Source: Sphingomonas carotinifaciens (GTDB taxonomy: Bacteria; Pseudomonadota; Alphaproteobacteria; Sphingomonadales; Sphingomonadaceae). From it: a stretch of DNA of 64,000 nucleotides. Each line of letters begins with the position of its first letter. The stretch's first letter is position 1. The notes under the pieces are model-generated. The model was not told the DNA's origin. It saw only the letters and a program-made list of their open reading frames with translations, and made no database searches. Both the position numbers and the translations under genes were made by a program. The stretch lies in assembly GCF_009789535.1 (NCBI RefSeq), contig NZ_WSUT01000005.1:1797501-1861500 (forward strand), written 5' to 3'. This document shows, one piece after another, positions 45,490 to 53,366 of this stretch.

Positions 45490-46593
45490 ATGCGCGAACT
45501 GAGCCAGGGCGGCAATGCACCGGTGGCGGGGGACGCGGTGCGCGTCGCCCTGACCCTGCCGGCGGAGGCCGATGTGTCCGCTTACCTGCTGCGCGGGGAC
45601 GGGCGGGTGCGCGGCGATGCCGACATGCTGTTCTACAACCAGCCCGCCGATCCCGCGGGCGCGGTCCGGCTGGACGTGGCGACGCGGACCTTTGCGGTCA
45701 CCCTGTCGCGGCTGGACCCGGCGATCGAACGGATCGTGTTCTGCGTGACGGTGGACCGGGGCACGGTGGCCGCGCTGGAGGGCGCCGCGATCACGGCGGG
45801 CGATGTCGAATATCGCCCTCGACTGGCAGGGGCGAGCGAGGCGGCGATGATGCTGGGCGAGCTGTACCGGCGCGCCGGGCAGTGGAAGTTCCGCGCGGTG
45901 GGGCAGGGCTTCGACGGCGGGCTGGCGCCGCTCGCCCGCTCGTTCGGGATCGAGGTGGCGGAGCCTGTCGCCGCGCCGCCGCCACCGCCACCGCCGCCAC
46001 CCCCGCCGGTGCGGCTGAGCAAGGTGACGCTGGACAAGCCGCGCCAGACGGTCAGCCTTGCCAAGCCGACCGGCGAGATCGTCATCAACCTGAACTGGTC
46101 GCGCGGCAAGGGCGGCTGGGGGCGCAGCGGCGCGGTCGACTTGGACCTGGGCTGCCTGTTCGAGCTGGACGATGGCTGGAAGGGCGTGATCCAGGCGCTG
46201 GGCGGCACCTTCGGCGATTATGAGGGCGAGCCGTGGATCGCGCTGTCCGCCGACGATCGATCGGGCGACACCGCCAGCGGCGAGACGATGCGGGTAAACG
46301 GCCGGCATTGGGACCGAATCCGCCGCATCCTCGTTTTCGCGCTGATCTACGAAGGCGTGCCGAACTGGCAGGCGACGGACGGCGTGGTGACGGTGAAGAT
46401 GCCCGGCGAACAGGATATCGAAGTGCGCATGACCGAGGGTCGCAACGACCGCCGGCTGTGCGCGGTCGCGATGCTGGAAAATGTCGGCGGCCGGTTCCAG
46501 GCGATGCGGCTGGTGGATTACCATCAGGGGCAGCGCAAGCTGGACGAAGCCTATCGCTGGGGCTTGCGCTGGACGGCGGGGTCAAAGGACTGA
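45490..46593 (+). CDS. terA: TerA family protein with two TerD-like domains
   Basis: A 367-residue protein. The first domain (about 1-157) is TerD-like, but lacks both DLDAS and GDDE calcium motifs: it reads EADVSAYLLRGDGRVRGDAD. An 11-residue polyproline run (P163-P173) leads to the second domain, which keeps an AVDLDLGCLFELDDG strand and ALSADDRSGD. TerA proteins in enteric plasmids have a similar two-part plan. It is 14 bases behind the first TerD gene and probably forms a complex with the TerD proteins. Confidence 0.85.
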   Translation: MRELSQGGNAPVAGDAVRVALTLPAEADVSAYLLRGDGRVRGDADMLFYNQPADPAGAVRLDVATRTFAVTLSRLDPAIERIVFCVTVDRGTVAALEGAAITAGDVEYRPRLAGASEAAMMLGELYRRAGQWKFRAVGQGFDGGLAPLARSFGIEVAEPVAAPPPPPPPPPPPVRLSKVTLDKPRQTVSLAKPTGEIVINLNWSRGKGGWGRSGAVDLDLGCLFELDDGWKGVIQALGGTFGDYEGEPWIALSADDRSGDTASGETMRVNGRHWDRIRRILVFALIYEGVPNWQATDGVVTVKMPGEQDIEVRMTEGRNDRRLCAVAMLENVGGRFQAMRLVDYHQGQRKLDEAYRWGLRWTAGSKD

Positions 46594-46638
46594 CATAAGC
46601 GCCCCATACACCAAAAACGGCGCATCCGGGGGACATTC

Positions 46639-47727
46639 GTGCTGCTGAAATATTACAAGGGTTCGTTCATCTTCACGGGCATCTGCCTGGCCATCGCGGC
46701 CTGGCTGGGGATGCAGAGCACCGGCACCGTCGGCGGCACGCTGGGCGTGCTGTGGATCGTGGCGGTGCTGGGCGTGCTGGAGGTGTCGCTGTCGTTCGAC
46801 AACGCCGTCGTCAACGCGACGGTGCTGCGCGACATGGACGAGAAATGGCGCCGCCGCTTCCTGACCTGGGGCATCCTGATCGCTGTGTTCGGCATGCGCA
46901 TCGTCTTCCCGCTGGCAATCGTCGCGATCGCGGCCAGCCTGGGGCCGGTCGAGGCGCTGAAGCTGGCGGCGGGCGATCCCGTGCGCTACGAACAGATCAT
47001 CACCTCCGCCCATGTCGGCATTTCAGGCTTTGGCGGCGCGTTCCTGGCGATGGTCGGCCTGAACTTCTTCTTCGACGACGAGAAGGAGGAGCACTGGATC
47101 GGCGTGATCGAGCGGCCGCTGGCCAAGCTGACCGACATTTCGGGTCTGGCGGTCGGCATCGTGCTGCTGGCGATGTACGTGATCTCGCGCTTCATCCCCG
47201 TCGAGGAGGCGATGACCTACATCACCTCGGGCATCTTCGGGCTGTTGACCTATATCGCGGTGCATGCGCTGGGCGTGCTGCTGGAAGGCGACGGCGATGC
47301 CGCGACGGGCGCGGCGGCACGGTCGGGCCTGGCATCCTTCCTATATCTGGAAGTGCTGGACGCCAGCTTCTCGTTCGACGGGGTGATCGGTGCGTTTGCC
47401 TTGTCGAACAACCTGTTCATCATCGCGCTGGGCCTTGGCATCGGGGCGATGTTCGTGCGTTCGATGACGATCATGCTGGTCGATAAGGGCACGCTGACCC
47501 AGTATCGCTATCTGGAGCACGGCGCCTTTTACGCGATCATCGCGCTGGCCGCGATCATGCTGCTGTCGGTCGAGTTCGAGATTCCGGAGACGGTGACCGG
47601 CCTGATCGGCGCCGCGCTGATCGGCCTGGCCTTCTGGGCGTCGGTGCGCAGCAACAAGCGGGATCCGGAACAGCCGATCGAGGCGGCCGATCCGGTCAAG
47701 CCGTCGGGCACCGCGCTGAAGGACTAA
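46639..47727 (+). CDS. TerC-like DUF475 integral membrane protein
   Basis: A 362-residue inner-membrane protein with about nine helices. The two TerC repeat motifs are [20 protein letters not shown] and [20 protein letters not shown], whose acidic residues inside helices suggest ion binding. It belongs to the DUF475 branch of TerC. The GTG at 46639 is preceded by GGGGGA and gives a standard N-terminus. Ter models hold that TerC forms the membrane anchor for a TerD complex; metal transport, such as manganese, is known for other TerC branches. Confidence 0.9.
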   Translation: MLLKYYKGSFIFTGICLAIAAWLGMQSTGTVGGTLGVLWIVAVLGVLEVSLSFDNAVVNATVLRDMDEKWRRRFLTWGILIAVFGMRIVFPLAIVAIAASLGPVEALKLAAGDPVRYEQIITSAHVGISGFGGAFLAMVGLNFFFDDEKEEHWIGVIERPLAKLTDISGLAVGIVLLAMYVISRFIPVEEAMTYITSGIFGLLTYIAVHALGVLLEGDGDAATGAAARSGLASFLYLEVLDASFSFDGVIGAFALSNNLFIIALGLGIGAMFVRSMTIMLVDKGTLTQYRYLEHGAFYAIIALAAIMLLSVEFEIPETVTGLIGAALIGLAFWASVRSNKRDPEQPIEAADPVKPSGTALKD

Positions 47728-47786
47728 GCGCAACCTTTACGTCAATATCGGTCGATGATCGGCCGGCAAGCAATGGAGACGATCAG

Positions 47787-48362
47787 ATGGCGGTATCCCT
47801 GTCCAAGGGCGGCAATGTCAGCCTGTCGAAGGAAGCACCCGGCCTGAAGGCGGTACGCGTCGGCCTGGGTTGGGACACGCGGGTGACGGACGGCAGCGGG
47901 TTCGACCTGGATGCGTCGGTGTTCCTGCTGAACGAGGCGGGACAGGTGCGGTCGGACGCGGACTTCGTGTTCTACAACAACAAGCTGGGCGCAAACGGCG
48001 CGGTCGAGCATCAGGGCGACAACCTGACCGGCGAAGGCTCGGGCGACGACGAGACGGTGAGCGTCAACCTCGACACGCTGCCTGCCGACATCGCCAAGAT
48101 CAGCTTTGCGGTGACGATCCATGAGGCCGAGGCGCGTCGGCAGAATTTCGGCATGGTATCGAACGCGTTCATCCGCGTGCTGAACGCCGATGGCGGCACC
48201 GAGATCGCGCGCTACGACCTGTCGGAGGACGCATCGACCGAGACGGCGATGATCTTCGGCGACCTGTATCGCCATGGTGGCGAGTGGAAGTTCAAGGCGA
48301 TCGGCCAGGGCTTTGCCGGTGGCCTGGGGCCGCTGGCCCGGTCGTTCGGCGTCAACGTCTAG
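47787..48362 (+). CDS. terD: TerD family protein (second copy)
   Basis: A 191-residue canonical TerD/TerE protein: [20 protein letters not shown], calcium motif DLDAS (residues 40-44), GDNLTGEG and GDDE (86-89), and the C-terminal [20 protein letters not shown]. It is closer to plasmid TerD and TerE than the first copy is. A GGAGA site lies before the ATG. It leads the biosynthetic half of the cluster, ending three bases before the PRTase gene. Confidence 0.95.
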   Translation: MAVSLSKGGNVSLSKEAPGLKAVRVGLGWDTRVTDGSGFDLDASVFLLNEAGQVRSDADFVFYNNKLGANGAVEHQGDNLTGEGSGDDETVSVNLDTLPADIAKISFAVTIHEAEARRQNFGMVSNAFIRVLNADGGTEIARYDLSEDASTETAMIFGDLYRHGGEWKFKAIGQGFAGGLGPLARSFGVNV

Positions 48363-48365
48363 GCG

Positions 48366-49469
48366 ATGATGGCGGCGGGGGGGCAGGTGTCGGCAGCGGC
48401 GGTGTCGCTGCCGACGGGGCAGTTGCGTGTGGAGGTGACGGGGGGCGATCCGGACTGGCCGCTCGCGCGGCTGTGCGGGTTCGCGGCGCGGCGCAATCCC
48501 AGGCGCGGTTTCCTGGTGGTGTCCAAGGTGCTGGGGCGGCATTGGCCGGCGCGGCCGGGGGAGATGCGCGCCGCGGTGCGCGCGCTGGCGGCGCGGTTGC
48601 CGGGCGATCTGGCGGGGCCCATCGTGGTGATGGGGCTGGCCGAGACGGCGGTGTGCCTGGGACAGACGCTGCATGAGGAGATGGCGCGGGGCGACGCGCT
48701 GTTCCTGCATTCGACGCGGCAGCGGATCGACCATCCGCTGCTGGCGCGGTTCGAGGAGCCGCACAGCCATGCGTCCGCGCATCTGGTGTACGAGCCGGTG
48801 GAGCCGGGGTTCGAGGCGCCGAGGACGCTGGTGCTGGTCGATGACGAGGTGTCGACGGGGACGACGCTGACCAATCTGGCGAGGGTGCTGGTGGCGCGCT
48901 GGCCGAGCGTCGAGCGGATCGTGGTGGCGACGCTGACCGACTGGTCGGGGGGCGGATGGCTGACAGCGATGCCGCGGCCGGCGACGATCGCGAGCCTGTT
49001 GCAAGGGCGGCTGGACTGGACGCCGGGCGGGGTGGCGGAGGACGTGGCCGGGTTCGAGGCGGCGGCGGGAACGCTGGGCGTGCTGGACGATCCCGTCAAT
49101 CACGGGCGGCTGGGCCGCCGTGACAGTGATGTTGCCGGGCCGGACAGCGAGCCGGCGGTGCACGGTCCGCTGCGGATCGTGGGGACGGGGGAGTTCACCT
49201 ATGCGCCGTTCCGGCTGGCGGAGCGGCTGGAGGCGGCGGGGCTGGACGTGGTGGTGCAGGCGACGAGCCGCAGTCCGGCGCGGATCGGCGGGGCGCTGGC
49301 CTGCGCGCTGTGTTTCGACGACAATTATGGGACGGGTGTGCCGAACTTCCTTTATAATGCGGATGCCGCCGATGGGCGGACGACATGGATCTGCCACGAG
49401 ACGCCGGATGTCGATCCGGCGCTGGTCGCGGCGCTGGATGCAGAAACGCTGCGCTGGAGCGCGCGCTGA
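48366..49469 (+). CDS. Phosphoribosyltransferase with C-terminal TRSP-type domain
   Basis: A 367-residue protein. The PRPP-binding loop is VLVDDEVSTGTTL, residues 156-168, typical of type I PRTases. The C-terminal part (LRIVGTGEFTYAPFRLAERL and FLYNADAADGRT) fits the TRSP domain seen only with Ter-linked PRTases. It would transfer a base or other nucleophile onto PRPP. ATGs at 48366 and 48369 are both possible. It overlaps the HAD gene by one base. Confidence 0.84.
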   Translation: MMAAGGQVSAAAVSLPTGQLRVEVTGGDPDWPLARLCGFAARRNPRRGFLVVSKVLGRHWPARPGEMRAAVRALAARLPGDLAGPIVVMGLAETAVCLGQTLHEEMARGDALFLHSTRQRIDHPLLARFEEPHSHASAHLVYEPVEPGFEAPRTLVLVDDEVSTGTTLTNLARVLVARWPSVERIVVATLTDWSGGGWLTAMPRPATIASLLQGRLDWTPGGVAEDVAGFEAAAGTLGVLDDPVNHGRLGRRDSDVAGPDSEPAVHGPLRIVGTGEFTYAPFRLAERLEAAGLDVVVQATSRSPARIGGALACALCFDDNYGTGVPNFLYNADAADGRTTWICHETPDVDPALVAALDAETLRWSAR

Positions 49470-50209
49470 TGCGGGCGATCGCGCTGGTCGATCTGGACGA
49501 CACGCTGTTCCAGACGCGGGCGAAATGCCCCGAGGACCTGGCCGTCGAGGCGCTGACCCCGATCGGCTTTGCGGTCGACGGGGCACCGCTGAGCTATGCC
49601 ACCCCGCGGCAGATGCGCTTCATCGAATGGCTGGCCGAGACGACGCATCTGGTGCCCGTCACCGGCCGCAGCCTGGATGCGCTGCGCCGGGTGAACGTGC
49701 CCTTTGCCGCCGGCGTGTGCGCGCATGGCGGCGTGGTGCTGGGCGAGGATGGCGAGCCGGATGAAGGCTGGGCGGCCGAGATCGCGCGTGCCGCGGCCGA
49801 CCATGCCGGGGCGCTGGAGGGCTATGCCGCGGCGATCACCCATGAGGCGGAAGCACAGGGCGTGTCGCTGAGGGTACGGGTGCTGGAGGAGGCGGGCGTG
49901 CCGATCTACACGCTGGCCAAGCATCCCGAGGCGGATCATGCCGCCTTGTTCAAGGTGGTGGACGCCGCGATCCCGGACGTGCCGGCGGGATGGACGCTGC
50001 ATCGCAACGGCAACAACGTCGCGATGATGCCGCCCTATCTGGGCAAGGCCAATGCGGTGGCGCATCTGCTGCCCGGCCTTCGCGCGCGGTTTCCGGAGGC
50101 GAGCGTGATCGGGGTGGGCGACAGCCTGACCGATGCACCGTTCATGGCGCTGTGCGATTTCGCGATGCTGCCGACGCGATCCCAACTGGCCGACCGGCTA
50201 TTCGCATGA
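49469..50209 (+). CDS. HAD-superfamily hydrolase of the Ter cluster
   Basis: A 246-residue phosphatase. Motif I is VDLDDTLF (nucleophile D8, acid/base D10), motif II is VTGRS, and motif IV is GVGDSLTDAPFM. The cap between residues 80 and 190 resembles sucrose-phosphatase-like HADs. Within the cluster it would remove phosphate from the product of the PRTases. Its start shares a base with the preceding stop and its end overlaps the StiP-type gene (ATGA). Confidence 0.86.
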   Translation: MRAIALVDLDDTLFQTRAKCPEDLAVEALTPIGFAVDGAPLSYATPRQMRFIEWLAETTHLVPVTGRSLDALRRVNVPFAAGVCAHGGVVLGEDGEPDEGWAAEIARAAADHAGALEGYAAAITHEAEAQGVSLRVRVLEEAGVPIYTLAKHPEADHAALFKVVDAAIPDVPAGWTLHRNGNNVAMMPPYLGKANAVAHLLPGLRARFPEASVIGVGDSLTDAPFMALCDFAMLPTRSQLADRLFA

Positions 50210-51294
50210 GCGGCTTTTCCGGAAGCTACGATCCGGCGGACGTCACCTTCCTGTTGAAACCGGTGGTGCTGGCAGCCACCGACGTCGCGGCCAAGGAACG
50301 GGCGATCCAGTCCGGCGCGCGGCATTATTCGGAGATGATCGCGCCCGAGGCGGTGCCCGATGCCGCCTATCTGGCGCTGTACGATGCCGCCCTGCAACGC
50401 AACGGCCTGAGGCTGGCGAGCGATATCGCCGCGCTGGCCGCGCATCTGGCGGCGCGGGCAGAGGGCCGCGAGGTGGTGATCGCCAGCCTGGCGCGGGCGG
50501 GGACGCCGATCGGCGTGCTGCTGCTGCGCACGCTGCGTGCGCACGGCGTCAAAGCGGCGCATTATGCGATCAGCATCATCCGCGACCGGGGGATCGACCG
50601 CGCGGCGCTGGCCCATATCGCGGCGCGGCACGATCCGGCGGACGTGGTGTTCGTCGATGGCTGGACGGGCAAGGGGGCGATCGCGGGCGAGTTGCAGCGC
50701 AGCCTGGCCGACCGGCCGTTCGGCTTTGCGCCGGTGCTGGCGGTGGTGGCGGACCCGGCGGGCGTGGCCGATATCGCGGCGACCGCGGACGATTACCTGA
50801 TCGCGTCGGGCCTGTTGAACGGCATCGTGTCCGGGCTGGTCAGCCGGTCGATCCTGTCGGATGCGGTGGTGGGGCCGGGGGATTTCCATGCCTGCGTCAC
50901 CTATCCCGAACATGCGGCGGCGGACCGGTCGCGCGCATTCGTCGACGCGCTGGCGCCTATGGCGGCGCTGGCGCAACCGCGGCCGATCGGGGGGCACGGG
51001 GCGGAGCGCGCGGCCTTGCGCGCGGCGAGCGGTGCACTGGTGACGCAGATGCTGGCGGCGATCGGCAGCGAGGATGCGAACCGGGTGAAGCCGGGCATCG
51101 CGGAGGCGACACGCGCCCTGTTGCGGCGGATGCCCGAGCGGCTGTTCGTGCGCGATCCCGGCGATGCCGATGTCGCGCACCTGATCCATCTGGCCGAACA
51201 GGGCGGCGTGCCGGTGGAGCGGCTGGATCCCGATAGTCGGTACCGGGCGGTGACGATCATCCGCTCGCTGGGCCGGGACCGGGTGGCGGCATGA
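50206..51294 (+). CDS. StiP-type phosphoribosyltransferase-like protein (PELOTA-domain PRTase family)
   Basis: A 362-residue protein of the family annotated as cysteine protease StiP, which comparative studies reinterpret as a PRTase with an RNA-binding-like domain. The opening FSGSYDPADVTFLLKPV is the family hallmark. The PRPP-loop-like motif VDGWTGKG lies at residues 150-157. A C-terminal segment (VTIIRSLGRDRV) ends the protein. I favour a PRTase over a protease because of the loop and the neighbours. It overlaps the next gene by four bases. Confidence 0.8.
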   Translation: MSGFSGSYDPADVTFLLKPVVLAATDVAAKERAIQSGARHYSEMIAPEAVPDAAYLALYDAALQRNGLRLASDIAALAAHLAARAEGREVVIASLARAGTPIGVLLLRTLRAHGVKAAHYAISIIRDRGIDRAALAHIAARHDPADVVFVDGWTGKGAIAGELQRSLADRPFGFAPVLAVVADPAGVADIAATADDYLIASGLLNGIVSGLVSRSILSDAVVGPGDFHACVTYPEHAAADRSRAFVDALAPMAALAQPRPIGGHGAERAALRAASGALVTQMLAAIGSEDANRVKPGIAEATRALLRRMPERLFVRDPGDADVAHLIHLAEQGGVPVERLDPDSRYRAVTIIRSLGRDRVAA

Positions 51295-52184
51295 CCGTGT
51301 CCGCGATCGAACTGGGCGCGACCCTGTACATGCCGTGCACGCGGGGCGACCTGGCGGCGGCGCTGGCGCGGGCGGCGGCGTCGGGGCTGCGATCGGCGGT
51401 GTTGTGCGTCGAGGACTCGGTGCATGCGCGCGACGTGCCGGCGGCGCTGGACAATCTGGCGGCGGTGTTGCCGGTCCTTGGCGCCATTCCGCTGGCGGTG
51501 TTTGTCCGACCGCGAAGTGCGGGCATGCTGGAGCATATCCTGCACCTGGACGGGATCGGCCATGCGGCAGGCTTCGTGATCCCCAAGGCGCATGCCGACA
51601 GCCTGCCCGCCTATCTGGCGCTGCCGCTGCACGAGGGGCACCGGCTGATGCCGACGCTGGAAACGCGCGAGGTATGCGACGGGCACGAGATGCGCCGCCT
51701 GCGCGACCAGTTGCTGGGGCAGCAGGAGCGTATCCTGGCGCTGCGCATCGGCGGCAACGACCTGTTGCAGATACTGGGGGCGCGGCGATCGGCGACGCGC
51801 ACCGTTTATGACGGTCCGCTCGGCCCGCTGATCGGGACGCTGGTGGCGACGTTCGCGCCCTGGGGGTTCGAGCTGACCGCGCCGGTGATGGAGAATTTCG
51901 CGAACCCTGCGCTGCTCGCCGCCGAGGTGGAGCGCGACCTGGACCATGGGCTGTGCGCCAAGACCGCGATCCACCCGTCCCAGGTGCCGGTGATCCATGC
52001 CGCGCTGGCGGTGCCGATGGCGCAACTGGCCGAAGCGCAGGCGATCCTCGGCGAGGACAGCCCGGCGGTGTTCAACAGCGCGGGCGTGATGTGCGAACCT
52101 GCAACGCATGCCCGCTGGGCGCGGCGGGTGATGGCGCGGGCCGAAGCGTTCGGGACGACGGGCGCCGAACTGAAGATCGCGTGA
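51291..52184 (+). CDS. CitE-like HpcH/HpaI lyase of the Ter cluster
   Basis: A 297-residue TIM-barrel protein of the citrate-lyase beta/HpcH aldolase group. Visible features are LYMPCTRGD, SAVLCVEDSVHARDVP (metal-binding Glu and Asp), LRIGGNDLLQILGARRS and KTAIHPSQVPVI. It would cleave or form a C-C bond adjacent to a carboxylate. It is the last enzyme of the likely pathway. No citrate-lyase alpha or gamma genes are near, so it is not citrate lyase. Confidence 0.86.
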   Translation: MTVSAIELGATLYMPCTRGDLAAALARAAASGLRSAVLCVEDSVHARDVPAALDNLAAVLPVLGAIPLAVFVRPRSAGMLEHILHLDGIGHAAGFVIPKAHADSLPAYLALPLHEGHRLMPTLETREVCDGHEMRRLRDQLLGQQERILALRIGGNDLLQILGARRSATRTVYDGPLGPLIGTLVATFAPWGFELTAPVMENFANPALLAAEVERDLDHGLCAKTAIHPSQVPVIHAALAVPMAQLAEAQAILGEDSPAVFNSAGVMCEPATHARWARRVMARAEAFGTTGAELKIA

Positions 52185-52200
52185 CGTGACGGAGGACGAG

Positions 52201-52998
52201 ATGGCCGATTTCAGGACGAAGATCGACGAGCAGCAGGGCAATGGCATGCGGCTGGAACTCTTTCAGTTCAAGCGCAAGAGCTATGCCATGGCGCGCGCGG
52301 TGCAGGCGACGGCGCAGGGCGGAACGGCCGGGCAGGCCGCCGCGGCCCCGGTCTATGTCTACCCCGCGCATGAGGCGACCGCGCGGCAGGTTCGCATTGT
52401 GCTGGAGGGCGGGGCTGCGCTGCTGGAGCCGGGGGCGCTGCAATATGCGCACGGCGCGATCCATACCGAGGTGCAGCGCAACGAGAGCGGCGGTTTTCTG
52501 GCACGGGCGGTGAAATCGGCGGGGTCGGGTGAATCGGCCTATGCGACGCGCTTTTCGGGGCGGGGCGAGGTGTGGACCGAGCCGACCACCAAGCATTTCA
52601 TCCTGGCGGCGATGGACGGGCCGCAGGACTCGCTGATCCTGGACGACGGCGCCTTTTATGCCTGCGACGCGAACATCCAGGTGTCGACGCATGTCCACCG
52701 CTCGGTCGCCGGGCTGTTCTCCGGCAACGGGCTGATGCAGCCCAAGCTGACGGGTGCGGGCGCGTTCGTGGTCGAGGCGCCGGTGCCGGTGGACGAGATC
52801 GAGGTGATCGAACTGGACGGGTCGGGCGAACTGATCGTCGATGGCGACCTGATGCTGATGTATTCGGCGACGTTGCAGGTGGATTTGCGGCCGCTGGTGC
52901 AGGGCATTCGCAACGCGATGCGCAGCGGCGAGGGGCTGGTGTTCGTCTTTCGCGGGCGCGGCACGGTATGGCTGACGCCTACCGCCAAGCTGGGGTGA
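52201..52998 (+). CDS. AIM24 family protein
   Basis: A 265-residue protein of the AIM24 (TIGR00266-like) family, a beta-rich fold of unknown function first known from mitochondria. Blocks include QVRIVLEGGAALLEPGALQY, EVWTEPTTKHFILAAM and GEGLVFVFRGRGTVWLTP. GGAGG at correct spacing chooses the ATG at 52201 over a GTG at 52186. It closes the Ter cluster, 16 bases after the CitE-like gene, so it may be part of the same response. Confidence 0.85.
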   Translation: MADFRTKIDEQQGNGMRLELFQFKRKSYAMARAVQATAQGGTAGQAAAAPVYVYPAHEATARQVRIVLEGGAALLEPGALQYAHGAIHTEVQRNESGGFLARAVKSAGSGESAYATRFSGRGEVWTEPTTKHFILAAMDGPQDSLILDDGAFYACDANIQVSTHVHRSVAGLFSGNGLMQPKLTGAGAFVVEAPVPVDEIEVIELDGSGELIVDGDLMLMYSATLQVDLRPLVQGIRNAMRSGEGLVFVFRGRGTVWLTPTAKLG

Positions 52999-53102
52999 GG
53001 GGCCGGGGGGCGTGAGCGAACAGTCCAGCGACCCTGCATCTTCAAAGGTCGAAGCGATGGCGCCTCGACGAGCGCCGCGTTCGAGGAAACGCCCCACCTC
53101 AA

Positions 53103-53124
53103 CCCCTCCCCTGAAGGGGAGGGG
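53103..53124. terminator. Hairpin after the Ter cluster
   Basis: A perfect 9-bp stem CCCCTCCCC-TGAA-GGGGAGGGG. No U tract follows. It resembles a dispersed intergenic hairpin; smaller versions lie at 25845-25859 and 12580-12601. Confidence 0.5.
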
Positions 53125-53220
53125 CTCCCCATGCCATTCCGATAGCGTCGGTCTTTGACGAGCAGCATTGCTGCATTGCAGCGAAACGGCCGATGCGGCC
53201 GCGCTGTGTCATCCCGGCAT

Positions 53221-53248
53221 CGTCACGAAACCGTCACGCAGCCGTAAC
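53221..53248 (+). promoter_or_regulatory. Pho-box-like triple direct repeat
   Basis: CGTCAC, CGTCAC and CGTAAC begin at 53221, 53232 and 53243, an exact 11-base period. PhoB binds tandem 11-bp repeats with a GTCA-type core, so this is a likely Pho box driving the lipoprotein-TonB receptor pair under phosphate limitation. Confidence 0.65.
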
Positions 53249-53366
53249 CGTTCTGACCCCGAAACCACATCTTCCCGTCATGCGGCCCGCCTAACCGCCG
53301 CGGGGAGATCGGCAGGGGGGAATGCTCTGGTCGATCGCACCATCCAAGATCGACCAGGAGCTTCAC

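Larger units (their letters stand above)
52999..53366. other. Intergenic region between the Ter cluster and the lipoprotein gene
   Basis: About 368 bases with no gene that I accept. It holds a perfect hairpin at 53103-53124 (terminator-like) and the Pho-box-like repeats at 53221-53248, with the lipoprotein promoter presumably at 53250-53300. Confidence 0.5.

Noticed and set aside
50206..51294. A secreted or active cysteine protease (StiP)
   Set aside because: No signal peptide or protease dyad is visible, and the PRPP-loop-like motif and neighbours favour a PRTase.
51291..52184. Citrate lyase beta subunit
   Set aside because: No alpha, gamma or accessory citrate lyase genes lie nearby; it belongs to the CitE-like group of Ter clusters.
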